Source of the DNA: Aporrectodea caliginosa | Lineage: Eukaryota > Annelida > Clitellata > Crassiclitellata > Lumbricidae | Reading direction: 5' to 3' | DNA length: 64,000 nucleotides | Assembly: GCA_020284085.1 (NCBI GenBank) | Contig: JACEVL010000466.1 | Location: forward strand, 1 to 64,000 | Shown: positions 46,692 through 54,566 of the stretch, piece after piece | Layout of the letters: the number at the start of each line of letters is the position of its first letter | Numbering within the stretch: the stretch's first letter is position 1 | Position numbers and translations under genes: made by a program | The notes under the pieces: generated by a model | Told to the model about the DNA's origin: nothing | Database searches by the model: none | The model's input: only the letters and a program-made list of their open reading frames with translations

Positions 46692-47772
46692 ATTGTTGTA
46701 GACCCAGTGGCGTAGCCAGTTATTTTTTCATGGGGGGCAGTGGGGTGGCAGCTTAAAATTATGGGGTGGCTACCGACGCCTACCGTTGGCAATTAAACGT
46801 GTCTCTATCATTTCATTCTGAAGCTGTGGACTGTAGTACTTTGCATTTCCTGGCAGATCCGTTAACTTCGCTGCAATTACAGGATTATATCGAGCTAATA
46901 GATGCAGTGTCTCAAGAAAGTTTCCTCTGTTGTGGCTTCCTTTTTCTTCACAATGTCCACGCTGTGCTATGTCCTGTATGGCGGCCAGGAGTAAAACTTC
47001 GCCAAGACATTTTATGTACAAGCGGTTTTCGGCGACCTGTCTCACGTAGGCTTCACTGACCATTTGAGCTACAGATGTTCCCTTCTTAGCCATAGTTTTA
47101 TAAGCTGCACAGGATGTCATTGCAATAACGTGGATATCAGATTTCACATGTGATATAAAACCGCCATCGCTGTAAGTAGCTTTCTTCCAGTTCTTGTAGC
47201 CAACTGTTGTGAAAACTGAGTCTTGAGTGCTATGCGCTGGTGAAGGAAAATGTCGACAAGCGAAACAGAACGCTGCATCACTTCCAACAGAGTACTCAAG
47301 CCATGAATACGAAGAGAACCATGCACCTTGAAATGAACGTGGAACGCGAGACTGCATTGTTCTTGGATACAGTGACAGGGAGGGCTGTATAGGCCCATCA
47401 GCTGGGTTACGTGAAATATCCATGGGTCCTTCAACCTCTTTTACTAGTCTGTTTGAACTGTTGAGTCTGTTTCCAGCAATGTCAGCTGCTGAAGCACTTG
47501 TAGAGGCAGAATGTGTCGATGTTAAAATAATCCGGCCTTCCTGAGTGTCATCGAAAACTGTAATTTTTATGTCGTCAGTGTCATGTTCCATTATTATTAC
47601 ATCTTGTGGAACATCATCAAACATGTTCTCTCGGCTGTGATCACGGTCTTCGTCAGATTGTTGAATATTAACTTCAATAGGTATTGCAGTTATATTCCTT
47701 TCAGACTCAGTTTCTTCTATAATTCGTGGCCGAGAAGCCGGTGGTTGCGTTCCAGAAGAAGCCGAACGCTTA
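46692..47772 (-). pseudogene. hAT transposase N-terminal half with TTF-type zinc finger (ZMYM1-like)
   Basis: An open minus-strand frame of ~325 codons from ~47772 (KRSASSGTQPPASRPRIIEE, preceded by an acceptor-like aattaag) to 46795. It contains RSFQGAWFSSYSWLEYSV, DAAFCFACRHFPS, GYKNWKKA and HVKSDIHVIAM, the TTF-type zinc finger (Cys/Cys...His) that opens many hAT/ZMYM1-like transposases. After LLAAIQDIAQRGH, LARYNPVIAAKL and YYSPQLQNEMIETRLI the frame ends abruptly at ~46795. There it meets tggggtggcagc... and the hAT terminus cagtggcgtagccag (46691-46705). The DDE/RNase H-like core and dimerisation region are missing. Probably an internal deletion product whose N-terminal exon stayed open. 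Confidence 0.68.
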
Positions 47773-48177
47773 ATTGTTACGAGTTACAAAGTAATCCATT
47801 CTATTCTCTCTACTAAATGAACCAAAGCAATTGATTATATAGATAAACTACAAAGACAAATAAGATGTTTTTATTCTCAATTTCTCAGAAATATTAAATT
47901 TCACTCTCACTTTCAAAAGCACAACCAAAGGCCATTAAACACATGCAATAAAACGTGTGTACGCACATATTAATGACGTAGGGTATATAGCCATAGACTA
48001 TGTATTTTTAGATTTTGGATGTATTGGACATAATACGCATGCAAGCCTCACTAGCTTAGCTGTCCATCTATAGTGGCCTGTCCCACTTTCCCATCACCCA
48101 CCGTATATGGGCGCCCGCAGGAATTTTTGCAGGGGGGGGCAAAACCATGTGGCACAAAAATCATTTTGGAAGGCATA

Positions 48178-48325
48178 TATACATACATACATACATGCAT
48201 ACTTACATACATACATACATACATAAATACATGCATACTTGCATACATACATACACACATACATACATACATACATACATACATGCATACATAGTTACAT
48301 ACATACATCATATATACATACATAA
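48178..48325. repeat. (ATAC)n microsatellite
   Basis: atacatacatac array with occasional atgc and acac variants. The Tyr/Ile/His/Thr-rich frames here are artefacts. Confidence 0.92.
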
Positions 48326-48446
48326 TTTGCGTACATTCTATTCGATTGTGGTCTTCTTAAGTCAGGTCGGGAGCACCTTTAAAAGGCATTATATCGATGA
48401 GCACTTACACTTGCAATTAGTCATCCTGCGCAACCTACTTAAGGAT

Positions 48447-48618
48447 CCTGAGTGGCCGAGTGGGTTGGTGCCCGCTCGTCACGCCGACGCCCCGGGTTCG
48501 CTTCCCGGTCGGGTCGGTTTATCAGAGATTAATTTCTCGGATCTTTGCTGCGGGTGGCTCGGTCGCATTATAAACGTGGAGTACAATACAACACACAATA
48601 CAACACATCACAATACAA
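48447..48618 (+). mobile_element. tRNA-derived SINE
   Basis: The tRNA-like head has an A box (tggccgagtggg, ~48453) and a B box (gggttcgcttccc, ~48494), followed by a short body (gagattaatttctcgg...) and an (acaat)n tail at ~48580-48618. The head resembles a Ser/Leu-type tRNA (long variable region), but no full cloverleaf is formed. Confidence 0.65.
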
Positions 48619-48619
48619 C

Positions 48620-48885
48620 TGGGGCGCGGTGGTTTAGGGGTATGTTCGGTGCCTTGCAACCAGAGGGTTGCGGGTTCGAATCCACCTCAAAAAGTCGCCG
48701 CGTAGGGACCCTGGGCAAGTCCTTCACTCACAATTGCTCATGCGCTTCGGCGTGAAACTCCGATTCAGCGTTCGCGCAGTAGTCGGGAGCGCCTCTGAAT
48801 GGGAAATCTGGTAGGGGCGCTATAACAAGTGTTCAAATACAATACAATACAATACAATACAATACAATGCAATACAATACATAGT
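48620..48885 (+). mobile_element. tRNA-derived SINE with L2-like tail
   Basis: The head ggggcgcggtggtttaggggta (A box tggtttagggg) with B box gggttcgaatccacc at ~48670 is followed by a body. The 3' end is gggagcgcctctgaatgggaaatctggtaggggcgctataa, sharing the gaggcgc...gcgct tail of the L2 LINEs, and an (aatac)n tail to 48885 follows. A tRNA head plus LINE-derived 3' end implies mobilisation by the L2 machinery. Confidence 0.72.
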
Positions 48886-49559
48886 CAGTTGCCGGCTCTA
48901 TAACAGAGCACCTTTGAACCACCAAAGAGGCTCTAAACGTGACTGTAGGCTCGTTGCAACTATTGATTCACTTAGATAGGTCCCTGCCTTACTGTCCATC
49001 TCCAATTAGGCTACGTTTTGACCTAGGCCACTGAAATTAATTTCTTCACGTTCTACCGAGGTACAATCGAGTGATTGTCTGGAAATTTGAATTCTTTTAC
49101 TGAATTTTTGACACAAATTCGTTAGACAGAGAACAAAGGGTTACTTTCTCTATAAGACTAAACCGAAGGAAAATTTACTCTCTTCTGTAACTAAACTTAG
49201 TTATGAATATAGATAACTGTAAAGTACGTTATTCAGAATAATATTGTCACTCACCATTTACAAAAGGTAGTCGAAATATAACCTACTTGTAATATAACAA
49301 AGCTAGCATGTCCGCATGATGTCCACAAAGTATGTCTATAAAGCTGCTATGTTGAGACCTGCGGCCAGAATTGATGACTTTCAGCAATCTCAGTTAAATA
49401 GTACTTTTTAAAGTAAATGTCTCAGGTATGGTGAACAGCCTATTCTTCCAGTACCACGGTACAGGATGACTAAGTACTACGGTTCTACTTGCATGCTGTA
49501 TTCGGCCCAGTGTAGTCATTATGATCCATTCATGGAGATGCAAATAGAACTCTGCGCCC

Positions 49560-49830
49560 CTTTCCAAAGTCTCAGAAGTCACAACAGCCACCAGCCACTA
49601 ATAGCCAACAGACACGTCTATCGCCACCCTCATTTGTCCTATCCTATCAGCACATTGATGCCACCTTTCGGCCTTCCCCCAACTCTGCGGCCTAAGCTAA
49701 TGTCTGGGGTCTCATCCTCGGCTACTCGTTCCCTGAAGTCGTTTCTCTTTCCTCTGGGCTTCTGCACTGACAGCGCCTCTTAATAGTCCAAACTACGAGA
49801 GGCGCTTTAGAGATGTCCAGATACGATTCG
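49560..49830 (+). mobile_element. L2-like LINE 3' end
   Basis: The plus frame ends TRSLKSFLFPLGFCTDSAS, then taatagtccaaactacgagaggcgctttagagatgtccagatacgattcgat, the L2 tail. The preceding ~180 bp are decayed. 48886-49560 has no supportable gene. A G-run (ggggcggggggggggggg) at 50031-50050 may be inaccurate. Confidence 0.6.
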
Positions 49831-50683
49831 ATTGAAGTGTCAAAATATCAAGCTGGATTTCACCCACAAATGTGTGTGCCATTGATGTCTCATATATACA
49901 TGTGTAATTTTGTATAATTATGTCTATATGTATCTATATAGGCATACGTTCAAATGTTCTCTTTGCAAGCAGCTTAAATACTCATGCCTTTGTTCTCTCA
50001 ATCGCCCTTCCAACGCAACCGGGGGGCAACGGGGGCGGGGGGGGGGGGGGGCAACCCTACACGGACGAAACATCGAATACACCCGTAATTAACTTCGCTA
50101 GCCATGTGTCAGCGGTGTCAAACCACCCGTCACTATAGACATGCTATAATAAATCAATGCCATGCTGTTTAACTGATGATCCGGAGTCTTTACCTCAGTG
50201 TACAATTTGTATAAGTCACCAATAAAGCAACGAAATGTCAGAATAACCTATTTCAAATATTTAAAATTACTAATATTCTTAATTTTACATACATTGATTC
50301 AAAATCCAGGGGGGCAAGGCCCCTCCTGTCCCACTTTCCCATCACCCACCGTATAAGAAGTGGTATACCATATAGGAAGTTGTATAAAAATAAAATAAGT
50401 CAGAAATTATATAACATTCTTTATCACTCGTGCAGGGATTGGGGGGCAGCTGGGGTGGCAGCCCTTTCATTTGGGGGGCAGCTGCCCCCTTGCCCCCCCA
50501 AAATTGTATGGTAGGCCCCAAATACATGTTCAACCAAACGTTTTGACTAAATTTAAATGATAGAATAGATATTTATTAATTTAAAACTGTTTGCCACATG
50601 CTTTCAAAATAGAGAAACTGTCAGCAATATCCTGAAAATCTACTGGCTATGTAATTTCACAATGTTCACAAGTGTTAAATTAG

Positions 50684-50861
50684 TTATATATCTGGTCCCA
50701 TCGTAGATCTTAAATCATTTTTGATACGCTTTAGTTGACTGAAAGATCTTTCACCGCTGCAGTTAAAAACAGGACGTGAAAGTATATATAACAAGGCCGC
50801 ATTAAGGCTAGTGCAGGCCCGGATGCTGTGATTCAGAGGTCGAAGTGGGAAATAAGAGGTG
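50684..50861 (-). pseudogene. hAT transposase C-terminal dimerisation fragment
   Basis: The minus-strand piece reads SLNAALLYILSRPVFNCSGE and then RSFSQLKRIKNDLRSTMGPD. It matches the hAT C-terminal dimerisation motif (P...SGERSFSxLKxIKxxLRSTM). The frame continues into the CCGGTGTC MITE at 50862, which interrupts it. On this strand it lies upstream of the N-terminal fragment at 46692-47772, so the two cannot be one collinear gene. They come from different copies or a rearranged one. Confidence 0.7.
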
Positions 50862-51202
50862 CCGGTGTCCCAAAAATAGAGTATCCCCATACATGAGTAT
50901 CCCCCTTAGCGAAATGGAGTATTCGGTTTAGTTTGCATTTTTGGCGGTTTCTATAGGTGTATTGAGTCGTACTGTTTGAATTTATTGTACACATAAAATA
51001 TTTTAAGTTGCGTATCTTTAGTTTGTACGTCGACCTGAAATTAATTTACTTCGTTTTTGGTGATTTTTACTGGATTTTCGTCTTGGCTATCGTGATGCGT
51101 ATGACGATGGGGATAGAATGGTTTATCCCCCCGGATACTCTAAACCGGTTTATTCCATCCGGGGATATGCTTTAGGCGGGATAGAATATCTCGGGACACC
51201 GG
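50862..51202. mobile_element. CCGGTGTC-type MITE
   Basis: 341 bp with ends ccggtgtcccaaaaatagagtatcccc and gatagaatatctcgggacaccgg. The core matches 13361-13907 without the LINE insertion. It lies inside the hAT transposase relic. Confidence 0.75.
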
Positions 51203-52904
51203 TGTGGGCGTGGCGAGGTATTTTTGGGAGTCACGGCAATAAGATAATATTGAAAAATATGAAACTGTTTTAAACACGCGCCCGTGCGCTCGCGCTCATA
51301 CACGCACGCATTCAAGGACTTTAGACTGAATTCCATTCCATTGCCCTGAGAAGACTCTGGCCTATAAGCAAAGTTAGAGATACACAGACAGAGAGACAGG
51401 GAGAGAGGAGAGAGATACGCAGAGATAATTTTATTATGGTATCAATCAATCAAATTCGTTTATTTGAATTTTATTGATTGTCCTGGCGCCACCGCTCACA
51501 CAAGTTTTGGCGCCACTGTTGTCCTGGCTCATAGATGCGTGTAAACTGTTCTAGTAGAGCAATTTACTGTTGAGGTACACTGTATACTATAGTCGCGGTT
51601 TTTGTAAGTAGATTAAAGTGTTCACAGAAGCCAATTAAGCTGGTGTTGAGCATGCTCCAAATACGCTATAGGCTGCTATAGCGCGTCAAAATCTGTGTAT
51701 GATCATGATTTGGCTTATCTTCATTGCCAAGAAAGTTACAGAAACATGTTTAGGTCTAGGCCTACCTGTTTCAGGTTTCGTCCTTGCCATTTTCTCAAAC
51801 ATTCAAATAATCGGACCGCAGCTGGAAGATGGGTGTTTCTTTCCCATTGCATAACGATATTAAGCTTACTTCAGAAAAAGTCAAATCCGAAAGACACTTA
51901 TTGAGAATCGCAATTTCTTAAATAGGCCTATGTGATATGCCGACTGCACTAGAAATTTGATCGGCCTGTAGTATATAAACTCGTGGAGCTTGACAGCGTG
52001 AACGTTTGTTAATTTGATGAAGGATATGTTTTAGCCTGCTGCCTGCCTGATGCTAGTGTGCATGTGTTTTGTATGGGGGGATGACTCTGGTAGGCTACAC
52101 TTCGGAACTGTTAGCCTACATCGGAGAGTGAGTCATACCAATCGTCCATGCCATGTCAATGTTGTTTGTCTCTGTAGTCTGTACACCTCTGGCTCCTCTA
52201 TACTTGCACACGTTAAGATAGACAGAACAGCATTTTCGCTAGATTTAACATGAAAAAATTTCTTCACTTCCGAAAATGTGGGCCCCGTCAACAATGTAAC
52301 AACAAAGCACTGTAGAGCTGCATCATCTAAGTTCACATGAGTGCTCTTTGTTCTTACACCGTATATGTTAGTAAATGCAATATTTATATTATACATATTT
52401 AATTTCGGGGGGTGTTTAAACACCCAAAACACCCCCTAAATACGGCCTTGTCATTCGTTATATGCTCAGTCCAGCTCATCTTCTCCATCCTTCTCCAGAT
52501 CCACATCTCAAAAGCTTCTAATTTCTTAAACTCTTCTTTCCTGATGGTCCAGGTCTCTGACCCATATAGTGCAACACTCCAGACCAGTGTTTTGACCAGT
52601 CTTTTCTTTAGGCTTTTATTTAGCCCTCCTCTCAACAATTCTCCTCTTTTCGTGAATGCATCTTTTCCCAGTGCTATTCTTCGTTTCACATCGCTTTGAC
52701 ACCTTGCATCTGTTGTTATCATGCTTCCCAAGTAACAAAAGCTCTTAACCTGTTCCACCTCCTCATCGTTGATTCTTATTTTCTCTGTTACCTCCCCCTC
52801 CTCTCGGCTTATCCTCATACTCTTTGTCTTTCCAATGTTGATTTTCATGTTGTATGTCTTTGAGGTCATAGGGTACCGGAATTTCTGTCGGCAGCCCTGT
52901 GTGG

Positions 52905-53085
52905 GACGGATGACATGCAACGGCGCTCGTTTTCGGTTGCTGGCCCTAGGACTGGAATGAGCTCCCCGCTGCGCTCCGCCTAGTGAATAGAGTTCACACG
53001 GTCACACCATTATTCTTTCGTAATTTAACTTATTTAGCCGTGGCTTCTGCGTCGATCACCTTGAAAGGGCGCAATAAGAAATCTA
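52905..53085 (+). mobile_element. L2-like LINE C-terminal relic
   Basis: Plus-strand pieces read RRSFSVAGPRTGM, PAALRRLVNRVHTVT and TPLFFRNL, the usual end of L2/CR1 ORF2 (RSFSVAGPxxWNxLP, then FxxxLKTxLF). Frameshifted. It is cut by the piggyBac element at 53091. Confidence 0.5.
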
Positions 53086-53090
53086 ATTAA

Positions 53091-54117
53091 CCCTAAATGG
53101 TTCCTTGGGGTGCAATCTGCACCCCAATTGCACCCCATGGCCGTTTCTATGGCTACTCACGTGTTATTATTAAAAATTCAGCAGTTATCTTCTAGGACAT
53201 TGTAAGTGTACCATTTTTTCCTATAGTCATGCATAAAACGATTAAAAAAGAGTTGACGTCAATTTTTGCCAGCACAGGTTCATCGGGGGTGCAATTTGCA
53301 CCCCAAACTATGACGTTGATATGATAAACAAATTCAGGTAATTGGTGCTAATTACTGCAATAATTTGTTATGTTATTATATTTTAGAACACTTACTGATA
53401 TTAGTTTGACATTTTTAGAAGTCAGCCATTATGTTTTGCTTACATTTCAAGTAGTAGAAAATAAATAACACATTGGCTAGGTATTCCACAGCTGAAGCTC
53501 TTCGACTGATTATGGAAGAGGATACAGAAGTTGATGAAGACAGTGTAGCTGAAGGTGATGCCGATGATAGTGAAGATGGAGATTATTTGCCTGAAGTTGG
53601 CACTGCCTCTGATAACGAAGATCATGTGTCCGAAGAATTCGACGAATCAGAAGATGTCAGTGCGTCTGACGAAGAGCAGGTAAATGAACCATCTACTACA
53701 CGGAATACAAGAGGAAGAGGTCGTGTAAGAGCTGGTACTGCAAGAGGAATTACAAGAGGTACACGTGGAGCAGGAACTGAGATACCAGCTAAAGCGAAGA
53801 GGACACAGGGACGTTGTCATCTGTGCCCGAGCGAGTTTGACAGGAAGACGCGCAAATTCTGCGATAAGTGCTGTAGGCCTGCTTGTCCGGCACACTATGT
53901 CAATATATCAAATGTACTGTGTGACAAATGTATGTAACTGATTTAGATATGTCATTTGGAGAAAACATTGAACAGTATGTTTATAATTATAGAATACATG
54001 GTATTCGATTACCGGTAGACAGAGCGTATCCTTGATTTATATTCTCAAACAAATAGGGGGTGCAGTTTGCACCCCAAGGACCTGGAACGTAACTTTCTGA
54101 CATGGACCCATTGAGGG
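53091..54117 (+). mobile_element. piggyBac element, internally deleted, still encoding N-terminus plus CRD
   Basis: 1027 bp flanked by TTAA (53087-53090, 54118-54121). The ends are ccctaaatgg / ccattgaggg, with palindromes ggggtgcaatctgcacccc at ~53108 and ggggtgcagtttgcacccc at ~54057. Unlike the MITEs it carries a fused coding sequence (53473-53937) made of the two ends of a piggyBac transposase. Confidence 0.82.
53473..53937 (+). pseudogene. piggyBac transposase N-terminal acidic region fused to C-terminal cysteine-rich domain
   Basis: 154 codons. Residues 1-14 (ARYSTAEALRLI) and the Asp/Glu/Ser-rich stretch to ~75 resemble the N-terminus of piggyBac transposases. Residues ~78-105 are Arg/Gly-rich. 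Residues ~110-154 form a Cys/His-rich, RING-like module (GRCHLCPSE, then FCDKCCRPACPAHY and VLCDKCM), matching the piggyBac C-terminal CRD that binds transposon ends. The central DDBD and the catalytic Asp residues are missing without loss of frame. The expected ATG is TTG at 53473; the next in-frame ATG is at 53512. The product, if made, would be a nuclear DNA-binding fragment without transposase activity. Whether it is expressed is unknown. Confidence 0.7.
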
Positions 54118-54414
54118 TTAATAATACTGTCAATAGTAATAATAACGGAACTGAACTGAGATAGGCCTACTAAATTAGTAGGCCTACTATATAATATGCA
54201 GATATACGAATACGATACACAAATTACGCTGTAGGCCTGCACAAAAGCTCTCGAGGTCAATCGCGCACCGATCGCCTACACAATCCAGCGCGATCGATTT
54301 TCAGATCGCCTTCTATTTTCAAATGAGAAGCTCTGGTAACCATTACCCCTTGGTAGTCCGTGTCACAAAAAGCTTGGTAGCCCTAGGGTTAATCTATATA
54401 GTGTGTGACTGAAC

Positions 54415-54476
54415 TCAGTATATATATATACATGTATATATATACATGTATATATATATATATATACTATATATAG
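54415..54476. repeat. (TA)n microsatellite
   Basis: tatatatatacatg-type repeats just after the TTAA element end at 54392. Confidence 0.88.
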
Positions 54477-54566
54477 TGGACTTCTTAAGGAAAGTATTCA
54501 CACTTCCAAAGGGGAAGGTTTCCTTCCCCACATTCCGAAATGGATTTACGGCCCTATCGACTGATG

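Larger units (their letters stand above)
48077..50355. mobile_element. 2.2-kb insertion bounded by an exact 31-bp direct repeat
   Basis: The 31 bp starting cctgtcccactttcccatca and ending ccaccgtata occur at 48077-48107 and again, identically, at 50325-50355. The segment between starts tgggcgcccgcaggaatttttgcag and ends ccaggggggcaaggcccct. It contains a TACA microsatellite, two SINEs and an L2 tail. 31 bp is too long for a DNA transposon TSD. It would fit a long retroposon TSD or a microduplication. Confidence 0.6.
46541..52449. mobile_element. TIR element AAGGCCGTA, exact 10-bp TSD, with further insertions
   Basis: 5.9 kb inserted in the LINE. The ends are AAGGCCGTAGCCAGG... and ...TAAATACGGCCTT, flanked by exact repeats GTCATTCGTT (46531-46540, 52450-52459) where the LINE has one copy. 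Near the ends are ggggggtgttt/aaacacccc palindromes. A 9-11-bp TSD fits Mutator-like elements better than hAT, but no matching transposase is identified. It contains the transposase relics and SINEs annotated separately. 51203-52440 has no supportable gene; the minus frame at 52133-52432 is unrecognised and partly made of the element's end. Confidence 0.68.
46235..52930 (-). mobile_element. RTE-like LINE 3' part, split by the AAGGCCG element
   Basis: The minus-strand ORF2 C-terminal region is in two parts. 52920-52460 reads INIGKTKSMRIS, VEQVKSFCYLGSMITTDARC, LVWSVALYGSETWTIRKEE and MEKMSWTEHITND. 46540-46235 continues directly with EVLQMVDEKRSLITTIRER, NWVQHVLRGDSLLKEIIEGR and MMLGWMADGYSKLKE, ending KPAEGQRT and a (GAA)n tail. 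Joined, the two parts form one open frame without a stop, so this copy is young compared with the other LINEs here. The same family flanks zinc-finger copies 1 and 2. Confidence 0.82.
45443..54335. mobile_element. hAT-type element, 8.9 kb including nested insertions
   Basis: The ends are CAGGGCTTCTCATTTGA and its near-complement TCAAATGAGAAGCTCTG, with 8-bp flanking repeats GTAACCAC (45435-45442) and GTAACCAT (54336-54343). Both flanks join into the uninterrupted MITE sequence ggtggtaaccaccccc of other copies. The terminal 100 bp on each side are rich in gatcgatc/cgcgatcgattt. Its own coding part is not evident. The interior holds a LINE, an AAGGCCG-ended element, SINEs, transposase relics and a piggyBac element. 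45560-46230 has no supportable gene. Confidence 0.82.
45104..54388. mobile_element. piggyBac-like MITE (CCCTCGGGCTACC family), split by a hAT nest
   Basis: 45104-45442 matches the right half of the family (cf. 2361-3014 and 32030-32360, including aatataaaatatcgctaattatcggt). 54344-54388 completes it (cattaccccttggtagtccgtgtcac...cttggtagccctaggg) and is followed by TTAA at 54389-54392. Everything between 45443 and 54335 is an insertion. The left half of the MITE is missing, replaced by the foldback element ending at 45103. Confidence 0.72.

Noticed and set aside
48453..48510. Functional tRNA gene
   Set aside because: A and B boxes are present, but acceptor and anticodon stems do not pair and a SINE tail follows.
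48051..48755. Open frames of 64-202 codons over the ATAC repeat and SINEs
   Set aside because: Microsatellite and SINE sequence; no coding signal.
52133..52432. 99-codon minus-strand ORF near the AAGGCCG element end
   Set aside because: The family is not recognised and the first codons are the element terminus; kept only as a note.
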